This document shows positions 1 through 6,115 of a stretch of DNA of 6,710 bases, one piece after another (position 1 is the stretch's first letter; each line of letters begins with the position of its first letter). The DNA lies in NCBI GenBank assembly GCA_902787595.1, contig CADAHD010000236.1:1-6710 (forward strand), read 5' to 3'. A model generated the notes under the pieces. It searched no databases. It saw nothing but the letters and a program-made list of their open reading frames with translations, and was not told the origin of the DNA. A program made the translations under genes and the position numbers. The stretch comes from an uncultured Lachnospiraceae bacterium. Lineage in GTDB: Bacteria; Bacillota_A; Clostridia; Lachnospirales; Lachnospiraceae.

Positions 1-8
1 AATTTACT

Positions 9-46
9 CTTTCAAGATTCTTCGTCGCTGCGCTCCTCAGAATGAC
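9..46 (-). repeat. Dispersed palindromic repeat, copy 1
   Basis: Read on the minus strand, this 38-bp element starts GTCATTCTGAGG and ends CGAAGAATCTTGAAAG. It aligns end to end with the element at 4798-4834. The outer arms ATTCT and AGAAT are complementary, and the interior adds a short G-C paired stem around symmetric TC/TC mismatches, so it can fold into an imperfect hairpin. It lies 68 bp past the mgtE stop and has no following T-run, so it is not a standard terminator, though it could protect the mRNA 3' end. Short palindromic intergenic repeats of this kind are common in Clostridia. The name is descriptive, not a recognised family. Confidence 0.7.
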
Positions 47-53
47 CGACAGA

Positions 54-107
54 GGGGGCTCCTTAGGCTCACTGATGCAGCGGTACTTCTCAGACTAACT
101 GATGCAG
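54..107 (-). repeat. Two tandem 27-bp repeat units
   Basis: On the minus strand two adjacent 27-bp units run 107 to 81 and 80 to 54. Both begin CTGCATCAGT and continue with the pattern nAGnCTnAGnAG. They match at about 20 of 27 positions. The pair starts 7 bp past the mgtE stop codon and ends just before the palindromic element at 9-46, so the whole 3' flank of mgtE is repetitive. I see no gene or intrinsic terminator here. Confidence 0.6.
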
Positions 108-113
108 GGGCGG

Positions 114-1481
114 TCAACCTATATGCAGCACTCTCGTAGCTATTGCAAAGTATACCAGCAGTGAAAGCGCGTCGACTATCGTTGTTATAAACGGGCTTGC
201 CATTACGGCAGGGTCAAAGCCCAGCTTCTTTGCCAGCATAGGGAGCGTACAGCCAACCAACTTGGCCATAAGTACAGCGGAAAGCAGGGTCGTGCATACT
301 ACCAGCGCCACCATCACGCTCACTCTGTCAAATACCAGCAACTTGATGAAGTTGGCTGCCGCCAGGGAAAGTCCGCAAAGAACGGCTACGCGGAATTCTT
401 TCCAGACCACCTTAAGCACATCCGAAAAGCCTATTTCATTAAGCGAAAGACCACGGATAACAGTCACTGAAGCCTGACCTCCTGCATTACCACCGGTATC
501 CATCAGCATGGGTATATAAGCCACCAGAACCGGCAGAGAGCCCAGCGCATCCTCAAATCCGGATATTATGCTTCCCGTAAACGTGGCGCTTATCATCAGC
601 AGAAGCAGCCAGGGCATGCGCTTGCCCCATATCTCAAATACACTGGTCCTCATATACGGCTTATCGGAAGGAACGATAGCGGCCATCTTTTCCATATCCT
701 CTGTGGCCTCTTCTTCCATAATATCCACAACGTCATCGACGGTGATTATACCTACCAGCCTGTCTTCGTTATCAACTACGGGCATGGATGTAAAGTCGTA
801 CTTCTGGAATGTCCGGGCCACTTCCTCCTGGTCCATCAGCGTATTGATGCTTACGACATTCTCGTGCATTATCTCGCCTATGATGTCATCATCTTTAGAA
901 AGCAGCAGATAACGCAGAGCTACCGTTCCTTTAAGCTTACGGGTGCTGTCCAGCACATAACAGATATTTATCGTTTCTGAATCTATGCCTATGTTTCGTA
1001 TCCGTTCTATGGCCTGCTTTACCGTAAGATCCTCATTAAGATCCACATACTCCACGGTCATGACCGAACCCGCGGAATCCTCCGGATAACGCAGCAGATG
1101 GTTTATATCGCGTCTGGTATCGGGGCTTGCGTTTGCCAGCAGTTTCTTTACCACATTGGCTGGCATTTCCTCAATAAGGTCGGTAGCATCATCGGCCATC
1201 AGGTTATCGATGATGTTGGCCGCATCTTTTTCAGACAGTGAAGTGATAATGGAGGACTGATTATCGATCTCAAGGTACGAGAAAACATCCGCAGCCATGG
1301 ATTTGGGCAGGATGCGGAAAATCTTAAGCATCTGCTCATCGTCCATATGCTCCAGGAATGCAGCTATATCTGCGTCGTTCATTTCTGCCAGCTCCTGGCG
1401 CAGACGCGTATATTGCTTTGTCTCTATCAGTTCGTACAGTTCTTCAAAATCTTCCATCTTTCCAAAGTTTCTCTGTTCCAC
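114..1481 (-). CDS. mgtE: MgtE magnesium channel
   Basis: MgtE-family Mg2+ channel, which forms a homodimer in the cytoplasmic membrane and whose cytosolic domains close the pore when internal Mg2+ is high. At 455 residues it has the usual length. Seen in order: a helical N domain (about 15-130), two CBS domains (about 138-260) and about five membrane helices (about 287-452). The family signature MDTGGNAGGQ is at 327-336. Asp437, in TTIVDALS of the last helix, corresponds to the pore aspartate known in the Thermus channel. The start is uncertain. The GTG at 1481 has no clear ribosome site, and the ATG at 1457 (residue 9) gives a more typical MgtE start but has only GGAAAG directly against it. 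It follows yigZ by 35 bp and is probably co-transcribed. No M-box or other Mg2+ riboswitch was seen. Family assignment is firm. Confidence 0.97.
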   Translation of the reverse strand: MEQRNFGKMEDFEELYELIETKQYTRLRQELAEMNDADIAAFLEHMDDEQMLKIFRILPKSMAADVFSYLEIDNQSSIITSLSEKDAANIIDNLMADDATDLIEEMPANVVKKLLANASPDTRRDINHLLRYPEDSAGSVMTVEYVDLNEDLTVKQAIERIRNIGIDSETINICYVLDSTRKLKGTVALRYLLLSKDDDIIGEIMHENVVSINTLMDQEEVARTFQKYDFTSMPVVDNEDRLVGIITVDDVVDIMEEEATEDMEKMAAIVPSDKPYMRTSVFEIWGKRMPWLLLLMISATFTGSIISGFEDALGSLPVLVAYIPMLMDTGGNAGGQASVTVIRGLSLNEIGFSDVLKVVWKEFRVAVLCGLSLAAANFIKLLVFDRVSVMVALVVCTTLLSAVLMAKLVGCTLPMLAKKLGFDPAVMASPFITTIVDALSLLVYFAIATRVLHIG

Positions 1482-1516
1482 TCAGAATAACGGGCTGTAT
1501 GTCTGCAGTTTCAGGA

Positions 1517-2155
1517 TCACGATGCCGCATCCGTATCCAGAAAGGTGCAGTTTCCCAGTTCTTCGATATATATGCGTCCGGCAGTCAGCTCAGTGAGAGC
1601 TTTCTTAAGGGCTTCTTTCTTTTCAACGGCGCATATCACTTCCATCGTGACATCCGCCCCATAATCCGACTTATCTATGTTCTGGCCTGCATTTTTTAGA
1701 TGATTGAGCACCCTGTCAACATCCGGATACTCCATGGCCAGCAGAAGGCGCTCCCCTTCCCTCTCTGTAGCCAGTATACTGTTGGCGATCCCTTCCTGTA
1801 CGGCTTTTGTATATGCCCTTACCAGACCGCCCGTGCCCAGCAGCACTCCGCCGAAGTAGCGCGTTACCACCACGGCAGCATTATGCACCTCAGCGCCCGT
1901 CAGTACCTCCAGCATCGGCCTGCCAGCAGTGCCCGACGGTTCCCCGTCATCGGAACAGCGGCTGTATTCATTGTTTTTTCCTATAACACAGGCGCTGCAA
2001 TTATGCCTGGCATCCCAGTATTTCTTTTTCATCTCGTCAATAAAGGATGCCGCCTCTTCCGGACTGTTAACAGGCCGGAGAGTCGCTATGAATCTGGACT
2101 TCTTTTCCTCATATTCACCCACGCCTCCCGTGAGCAGTATCCTCGTCTCTGACAT
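1517..2155 (-). CDS. yigZ: YigZ/IMPACT family protein
   Basis: A 212-residue protein of the YigZ/IMPACT (UPF0029) family, cytosolic. Bacterial members have a two-domain fold. Eukaryotic IMPACT regulates the kinase GCN2, but the bacterial role is not settled, so no reaction is assigned. The N-terminal UPF0029 domain spans about 14-125 and has the conserved stretches EKKSRFIA (17-24), DARHNCSACVIG (48-59), SDDGEPSGTAGRPML (68-82) and VVVTRYFGGVLLGTGGLVRA (95-114). The C-terminal ferredoxin-like DUF1949 domain covers about 135-205. The ATG at 2155 places the first motif where the family expects it, yet there is no recognisable Shine-Dalgarno sequence before it, so initiation may be weak. It diverges from the tRNA-Leu gene and lies just upstream of mgtE. 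Its TGA stop falls in a sequence (1511-1520) that resembles the head of the local repeat family. Confidence 0.95.
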   Translation of the reverse strand: MSETRILLTGGVGEYEEKKSRFIATLRPVNSPEEAASFIDEMKKKYWDARHNCSACVIGKNNEYSRCSDDGEPSGTAGRPMLEVLTGAEVHNAAVVVTRYFGGVLLGTGGLVRAYTKAVQEGIANSILATEREGERLLLAMEYPDVDRVLNHLKNAGQNIDKSDYGADVTMEVICAVEKKEALKKALTELTAGRIYIEELGNCTFLDTDAAS

Positions 2156-2183
2156 AACGATTTATTTTAACATATTTCTCATT

Positions 2184-2211
2184 GATATAACAGTTATAAT
2201 TTTAGTGCCAA
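2184..2211 (-). promoter_or_regulatory. Probable promoter of yigZ-mgtE
   Basis: Minus strand TTGGCA (2211 to 2206), a 16-bp spacer and TATATC (2189 to 2184), in an AT-rich stretch 29 bp before the yigZ start codon. The spacer is one base short of ideal and other AT-rich hexamers nearby could serve as the -10, so the exact choice is moderate. No operator is evident. Confidence 0.45.
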
Positions 2212-2239
2212 AAAATATTTGAGATTTACAAAAAAACAT

Positions 2240-2268
2240 TTGACAAGCTCCATCGAATCTGCTAATAT
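2240..2268 (+). promoter_or_regulatory. Strong sigma-A type promoter of tRNA-Leu
   Basis: A perfect TTGACA (2240-2245), a 17-bp spacer and TAATAT (2263-2268). Transcription would start near 2275, only a few bases before the mature tRNA end at 2280. This fits a highly expressed stable-RNA gene. Confidence 0.85.
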
Positions 2269-2279
2269 ACTTTTTGTTT

Positions 2280-2363
2280 GCGGGAATGCTGGAATTGGCA
2301 GACAGGCTAGACTAAGGATCTAGTGAATGTATTTTCGTGAGGGTTCAAGTCCCTTTTCCCGCA
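2280..2363 (+). tRNA. tRNA-Leu (anticodon AAG)
   Basis: An 84-nt class II tRNA. The acceptor GCGGGAA (2280-2286) pairs with TTCCCGC (2356-2362), followed by discriminator A2363. The anticodon stem CTAGA (2307-2311) and TCTAG (2319-2323) encloses the loop CTAAGGA, giving anticodon AAG at 2314-2316. The variable arm of about 15 nt (2324-2338) is typical of tRNA-Leu. The T arm has stem GAGGG/CCCTT and loop TTCAAGT. The gene does not encode CCA: CAA follows the discriminator, so the CCA end must be added by nucleotidyltransferase. Anticodon AAG reads CUU, and if A34 is deaminated to inosine it would also read CUC. It is a single gene with its own promoter and terminator. Confidence 0.95.
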
Positions 2364-2370
2364 CAAGAGA

Positions 2371-2400
2371 CCGTGGAAGGAATTCCACGGTTTTTCTTTT
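2371..2400 (+). terminator. Intrinsic terminator of tRNA-Leu
   Basis: A perfect 8-bp stem, CCGTGGAA (2371-2378) and TTCCACGG (2383-2390), with a GGAA loop, followed at once by TTTTTCTTTT. It is 8 bp past the tRNA end. Confidence 0.95.
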
Positions 2401-2412
2401 TCTCTGCTTTTC

Positions 2413-2514
2413 ACGGGGCTCAACCCGGGATAGACTCTTTCGTCTTACGGGACTTAACCCGGGATAGACTCTTTCGTCTTACGGGACTTAACCCGGGATA
2501 AATCCTTTCGCCCT
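2413..2514. repeat. Tandem array of three 34-bp repeats
   Basis: Three units at 2413-2446, 2447-2480 and 2481-2514. Each has ACGGG at its start, AACCCGGGATA near the middle and a CTTTCG segment near the end. Units 1 and 2 differ only in ACGGGGCTCAA versus ACGGGACTTAA, while unit 3 departs in its last third. Units 1 and 2 can each form two small hairpins, CGGG/CCCG and AGAC/GTCT. The array is non-coding and sits exactly between the converging terminators of tRNA-Leu and rny. Its minus-strand core, GTCTATCCCGGGTTAAGT, resembles the monomers of the array at 4830-5074. Confidence 0.9.
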
Positions 2515-2532
2515 ATGCAACTGCATATGCAT

Positions 2533-2570
2533 ATAAAAACAGCCGCATGGCAATCGCCACACGGCTGTTT
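2533..2570 (-). terminator. Intrinsic terminator of the recA-recX-rny unit
   Basis: On the minus strand, AAACAGCCG (2570 to 2562) pairs with CGGCTGTTT (2545 to 2537). The stem continues inward through two G-U wobbles to TGGC/GCCA around a GATT loop, about 15 pairs in all, followed by a short T-run and TATA. It starts 5 bp past the rny stop codon at 2576. Confidence 0.93.
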
Positions 2571-2575
2571 AATTA

Positions 2576-4132
2576 TCATTTTGCGTAATCTACAACTCTT
2601 GATTCACGGATCACATTGACCTTGATCATGCCGGGATACTGCATTTCATCCTCAACTTTCCTGGATATATCCCTGGCCAGAATGACCATATCGTCATCTG
2701 ATACCTGTTCCGGTACAACCATGACCCTGACTTCCCTGCCGGCCTGTATAGCAAAGGATCTTTCCACTCCCTTAAAGGAATTGGTTATCTCTTCAAGCTG
2801 CGACAGACGATTGGTATAAGTACCAAGTGTATCGCGCCTTGCCCCCGGCCTTGCTGCCGAGATAGCATCTGCTGCCTGAACCAGACAAGCGACCATTGAC
2901 TGAGGCTCCACATCACCATGGTGAGCTTCCACCGCATTAATGACCACGGGAGATTCTTTATACTTACGGCACAATTCTGTTCCCAGCTGAACATGCGAAC
3001 CTTCCATATCGTGGTCGATGGCCTTGCCTATATCGTGCAGTATGCCTGCGCGTCTGGCAGCTCTGGCATCAAGTCCCAGCTCTGAAGCAAGATGTCCTGC
3101 AAGCTGAGATACTTCAATCGAATGAGTAAGTGCATTCTGTCCAAAACTGGTTCTGAATTTAAGACGTCCGATAAGTTTGGTGAGCTCCGGATTAAGACCA
3201 TGAACGCCACATTCAAGTAATGCTGCTTCGCCCTCTTCCTTCATGATGTTGTCGACTTCCTTGCGGGCTTTATCAACCATCTCCTCGATGCGCGCGGGAT
3301 GGATACGTCCATCCACGATAAGACGCTCAAGAGCGATCCTTGCAACCTCACGGCGCACCGGATCAAATGCAGAAAGCACAACAGCTTCAGGGGTATCATC
3401 TACGATCAGCTCAACTCCGGTCATTGTCTCCAATGTACGGATATTGCGGCCTTCACGTCCGATGATCCTTCCCTTCATCTCATCACTGGGCAATTGCACT
3501 ACCGAAATGGTAGTTTCGGATACGTGGTCTGCAGCGCATCTCTGAATAGCTGTTACCACACACTCTCTGGCCTTCTTATCGGCCTCTTCCTTTGCTCGGA
3601 TCTCCGCCTCTTTGATCTTCATGGCGGTCTCGTGCTTTACCTCTTCCTCAACGGATTTCAGTAAATACTCCTTTGCCTGGTCGGAGGATAACCCTGAGAT
3701 CCGTTCCAGCTCCTGCAATCTCTGTGCACTGAGCTTTTCGACCTCCTCTCTTTTCTTGTTGAGGTTGTCTTCCCTCTGTGCCAGACTCTGTTCCCTTCTC
3801 TCGATCGCTTCAGTCTTCTTATCTATCGACTCTTCCTTCTGCTGTATCCTGCGTTCCGAACGCGCCTGTTCATTTCTGCGCTCTTTAAGCTCTCTGTCCA
3901 ACTCGTTCTTAGCCTTGATCGTTTCTTCCTTAACTTCGATCATGCTCTCACGCTTCTTCTCTTCAGCAGTCTTTAAAGCCTCATCGATGATCGTCCTCGC
4001 TTTATCCTCAGCGTTACCTATCTTAGCCTCTTCGTCCCTCTTATATTTATCAACAGAAACTTTTGAAGTAACAGGTATGGCAATGAGGAGCGTGACAACC
4101 GCAGCGATCACTGCGCCTATAAGATATTCCAT
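2576..4132 (-). CDS. rny: Ribonuclease Y
   Basis: RNase Y, the membrane-anchored endoribonuclease that starts bulk mRNA decay in many Gram-positive bacteria. At 518 residues it matches the usual length. An N-terminal membrane anchor (about 3-22) is followed by a long charged coiled coil (about 30-190). A KH RNA-binding domain (about 205-275) carries the GxxG loop GREG at 225-228. The HD hydrolase domain (about 330-430) has His337, the His366-Asp367 pair in LHDIGKA, His404-His405 and Asp422 as likely metal ligands. The conserved C-terminal domain ends near [14 protein letters not shown]. The ATG start follows an ideal AAAGGAGGTG by 5 bp. It lies 33 bp after recX with no terminator between, so it probably shares the recA-recX transcript, although an internal promoter inside recX cannot be excluded. 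The gene appears intact. Confidence 0.99.
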   Translation of the reverse strand: MEYLIGAVIAAVVTLLIAIPVTSKVSVDKYKRDEEAKIGNAEDKARTIIDEALKTAEEKKRESMIEVKEETIKAKNELDRELKERRNEQARSERRIQQKEESIDKKTEAIERREQSLAQREDNLNKKREEVEKLSAQRLQELERISGLSSDQAKEYLLKSVEEEVKHETAMKIKEAEIRAKEEADKKARECVVTAIQRCAADHVSETTISVVQLPSDEMKGRIIGREGRNIRTLETMTGVELIVDDTPEAVVLSAFDPVRREVARIALERLIVDGRIHPARIEEMVDKARKEVDNIMKEEGEAALLECGVHGLNPELTKLIGRLKFRTSFGQNALTHSIEVSQLAGHLASELGLDARAARRAGILHDIGKAIDHDMEGSHVQLGTELCRKYKESPVVINAVEAHHGDVEPQSMVACLVQAADAISAARPGARRDTLGTYTNRLSQLEEITNSFKGVERSFAIQAGREVRVMVVPEQVSDDDMVILARDISRKVEDEMQYPGMIKVNVIRESRVVDYAK

Positions 4133-4137
4133 AGGTG

Positions 4138-4147
4138 CACCTCCTTT
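4138..4147 (-). promoter_or_regulatory. Ribosome binding site of rny
   Basis: Minus strand AAAGGAGGTG, a near-perfect complement of the 16S rRNA 3' end, 5 bp before the ATG at 4132. It fixes the start of rny. Confidence 0.92.
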
Positions 4148-4165
4148 ATTAAATTTTCAATAATG

Positions 4166-4786
4166 TTATGTCAAGTCAAACATCACTGCCGATATATCTT
4201 CGCCCTTAAATCCCCTGCGGCTGAGGTAGGCATACATCCTCTGTTTTTCCTTGCGGTCCGCTTCCTGAGGATCGTATCTGCGCTTTTCGAGAAGGTTCTT
4301 TATCAGCTCCCTCTCCTGTTCCCTGGCAGGCATCTGCTCCTCGCTCTCCGTAAGCGCTTCGGCTATCAGCTCGCGCGATATCCCTTTCTTCATCAGTGCC
4401 TGTCGGATATATCCGATGCTCTTTCGTCCGCGATAACACTCGATATATCTGCGCGCATAGGATTCGTCGTTTACATAGCCGTACTCTTCCATCCGGCCCA
4501 GCGCATAATCACGGGCTTCCTTTGGATATTTACCGCTTATAAGCTTATCCTCCAGTTCCCTGCGCGTCATATCCCTGCTTCCCAGAAGATACAAAAGCCT
4601 GTTAAATGCCCTGGGACAGAGAACATCCTTATATATGCTTTCAAGCTCGTCATCGCTTACGGAACTGCCCTTATGTATATCCAGCCGGTTGAGTTCAGCC
4701 CTGTACAAGACAAAAGCAAATTCACCATCCAGCCAGACCTCGCTTTTGCCTTTACCGACAGGGATGAGATCCGTTACTTCTTTCAC
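4166..4786 (-). CDS. recX: RecX regulatory protein (RecA modulator)
   Basis: RecX family, a small cytosolic helical protein that binds RecA filaments and modulates (usually inhibits) recombinase activity. With the GTG start at 4786 it has 206 residues. The N-terminal part has the pattern EVTDLIPVGKGKSEVWLDGE followed by FAFVLYRAEL, as in clostridial RecX. The rest is made of three-helix modules, visible in SRDMTRRELEDKL, GYVNDESYARRYIE and LSRRGFKGEDISAVM. The GTG is preceded by AGAGG (4799 to 4795) at 8 bp. The frame is open back to a TTG at 4897, adding 37 codons, but those are encoded by repeats, contain CPGDCSP like the RecA tail, and lack a ribosome site. A TTG at 4804 has AAGG only 3 bp away. 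The 247-bp gap to recA is entirely repeat-derived. Family is certain, start fairly likely. Confidence 0.93.
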   Translation of the reverse strand: MKEVTDLIPVGKGKSEVWLDGEFAFVLYRAELNRLDIHKGSSVSDDELESIYKDVLCPRAFNRLLYLLGSRDMTRRELEDKLISGKYPKEARDYALGRMEEYGYVNDESYARRYIECYRGRKSIGYIRQALMKKGISRELIAEALTESEEQMPAREQERELIKNLLEKRRYDPQEADRKEKQRMYAYLSRRGFKGEDISAVMFDLT

Positions 4787-4794
4787 TACCTGTA

Positions 4795-4799
4795 CCTCT
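4795..4799 (-). promoter_or_regulatory. Probable ribosome binding site of recX
   Basis: Minus strand AGAGG, 8 bp before the GTG at 4786. It overlaps the last base or two of the palindromic element 4798-4834. It is the only reasonably spaced purine-rich site among the candidate starts and so decides the recX start. Confidence 0.6.
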
Positions 4800-4834
4800 A
4801 TCAAGATCCTTCGGGCTAAAGCCCTCAGGATGAC
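4798..4834 (-). repeat. Dispersed palindromic repeat, copy 2
   Basis: On the minus strand it begins GTCATCCTGAGG and ends CGAAGGATCTTGATAG, 37 bp. The outer arms ATCCT and AGGAT pair, and the inner GGGCT and AGCCC form a perfect stem with a two-base excess at the tip, so it folds well. It aligns with copy 1 at 9-46, with compensatory changes in the outer stem. It joins the tandem array (its GTCAT head overlaps the array's first bases at 4830-4834) and ends next to the recX ribosome site, so the hairpin could affect recX translation or mRNA stability. There is no T-run for termination. Confidence 0.8.
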
Positions 4835-5074
4835 TGTTGCAGCTTGCTGCGGACTGCAATCCCCGGGACAATTATTGCCGCTTCCTGTGGGCTGCAATCC
4901 CCGGGACGACTATTGCAGCATCCCGTGAACTTCAAGCCCGGGATGACTATTGCAGCTTGCTGCGGACTGCAATCCTGGGACGACTATTGCAGCATCCTGT
5001 GGACTTCAAGCCTGGGATGACTGTTGCAGCTTGCTACGGACTGCAATCCCCGGGATGACTGTTGCAGCTTGCTG
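4830..5074. repeat. Tandem array of 37/38-bp repeats between recA and recX
   Basis: Six complete units at 4830-4867, 4868-4905, 4906-4942, 4943-4979, 4980-5016 and 5017-5054, plus a partial unit at 5055-5074. Lengths are 38, 38, 37, 37, 37 and 38. Two subtypes occur: type A (units 1, 4, 6) has TTGCAG paired with CTGCAA inside the unit, and type B (units 3, 5) has GCATCC and ACTTCAAGCC. Units 3-6 alternate B-A-B-A, so the true period is about 75 bp there. Unit 2 is intermediate. The array overlaps the recA 3' end: the recA stop lies in unit 6 and its last 13 codons are repeat sequence. There are no unique spacers, so this is not a CRISPR array. Confidence 0.95.
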
Positions 5075-6071
5075 TGTAATGCTCTCTTACCCTGCGGTCC
5101 ACTTCGGCGCATACTTCAGGATGCTCCTGCAGGTAGATCTTTGCATTCTCACGGCCCTGCCCTATCTTTTCACCGTTATAGGAATACCATGCGCCGCTCT
5201 TGACGATCACATCTATATCGGTAGCAAGATCAAGAAGATCGCCTTCGTAAGATATGCCCTGTCCGAACATTATATCGAACTCTGCCTCCTTAAAGGGAGG
5301 AGCCACCTTGTTCTTTACTATCTTTGCCCTGGTGCGGTTACCGATGAACTCTCCGCCGTTCTTAAGCTGCTCAACGCGCTTGATCTCCATACGGACAGAT
5401 GCGTAATACTTAAGGGCATTACCACCGGTAGTCACCTGAGGATTTCCATAGAACACGCCGACTTTCTCACGCAGCTGGTTGATAAATACTACGGTGCAGT
5501 TTGACTTGCTTATCGCTCCTGCCAGCTTACGCAGCGCCTGTGACATAAGTCTTGCCTGAAGTCCTACATGAGCATCTCCCATGTCGCCGTCAAGTTCTGC
5601 CTTGGGTGTTAAAGCTGCAACAGAGTCGACTACCACTATATCCATAGCCCCTGACCTTACCATGGTCTCTGCTATCTCCAGGCCCTGTTCACCGTAATCC
5701 GGCTGGTTGATATACAGATTATCCACATCAACGCCTATATTGGCAGCATATACAGGGTCAAGCGCATGCTCTGCATCTATAAAGCCTGCAATGCCGCCTC
5801 TCTTCTGTACCTCCGCTATCATGTGCAGAGTAACCGTGGTCTTACCTGATGATTCAGGTCCGTATATCTCTATTACGCGGCCCTTGGGAATTCCACCCAG
5901 GCCAAGCGCTATATCAAGACTCAATGATCCTGTGGGAATGGTTTCTACATTCATCTTTGAAGCGGGATCTCCCAGCTTCATGACAGCCCCCTTGCCAAAC
6001 TGCTTTTCAACCTGTGATATAGCAGCTTCCAATGCTTTTAATTTTTCTTCTCTTACCATTGTCTCTCCCAT
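5034..6071 (-). CDS. recA: RecA recombinase with a repeat-encoded C-terminal tail
   Basis: RecA, the cytosolic ATP-dependent strand-exchange recombinase and SOS co-protease for LexA. 345 residues. Walker A GPESSGKT is at 71-78, the catalytic glutamate is Glu101 in DAEHALDP, Walker B MDIVVVD is at 143-149, the L2 DNA-binding loop lies around 200-216 after FINQLREK, and the signature ALKYYASVR is at 219-227. The ATG at 6071 follows AAGGAG by 8 bp. An in-frame ATG at 6059 is less well placed. The core ends at about VREHY (328-332), where known RecA proteins usually continue into an acidic tail. Here residues 333-345 are [13 protein letters not shown], translated from the tandem repeat, with a single acidic residue, and the TAG stop lies inside repeat unit 6. 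The core looks fully functional. Expression is under two LexA boxes. Confidence 0.99.
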   Translation of the reverse strand: MGETMVREEKLKALEAAISQVEKQFGKGAVMKLGDPASKMNVETIPTGSLSLDIALGLGGIPKGRVIEIYGPESSGKTTVTLHMIAEVQKRGGIAGFIDAEHALDPVYAANIGVDVDNLYINQPDYGEQGLEIAETMVRSGAMDIVVVDSVAALTPKAELDGDMGDAHVGLQARLMSQALRKLAGAISKSNCTVVFINQLREKVGVFYGNPQVTTGGNALKYYASVRMEIKRVEQLKNGGEFIGNRTRAKIVKNKVAPPFKEAEFDIMFGQGISYEGDLLDLATDIDVIVKSGAWYSYNGEKIGQGRENAKIYLQEHPEVCAEVDRRVREHYTASCNSHPGDCSP

Positions 6072-6079
6072 TTTTGATT

Positions 6080-6085
6080 CTCCTT
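6080..6085 (-). promoter_or_regulatory. Ribosome binding site of recA
   Basis: Minus strand AAGGAG (6085 to 6080), 8 bp before the ATG at 6071. It favours this start over the in-frame ATG at 6059. Confidence 0.9.
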
Positions 6086-6093
6086 TTCTCTTA

Positions 6094-6107
6094 CGAACAT
6101 TAGTTCG
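6094..6107. promoter_or_regulatory. LexA operator (SOS box) 1, perfect palindrome
   Basis: CGAACATTAGTTCG is an exact match to the Gram-positive LexA consensus CGAAC-N4-GTTCG. It lies just downstream of the recA -10 hexamer, about at +2 to +15, where LexA binding would block transcription. Confidence 0.95.
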
Positions 6108-6115
6108 CTTTACAT

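Noticed and set aside
9..46. Intrinsic terminator of mgtE
   Set aside because: The hairpin has no T-run after it in the minus direction and is better explained as a copy of the dispersed repeat.
3612..4163. Plus-strand open frame of 183 codons opposite rny
   Set aside because: It is the antisense of the rny coiled-coil region; its serine- and leucine-rich content follows from the Glu/Lys/Arg codons on the other strand.
4787..4897. A longer RecX starting at TTG 4897
   Set aside because: The extra 37 codons come from repeat sequence, there is no suitable ribosome site, and the family N-terminus fits the GTG at 4786.
4830..5074. CRISPR array
   Set aside because: The repeats abut directly with no unique spacers, two subtypes alternate, and no cas genes are present in the window.
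4837..5504. Plus-strand open frames through the repeat array, including one reaching 5504
   Set aside because: They consist of translated tandem repeats followed by the antisense of recA; no ribosome site and no recognisable protein.
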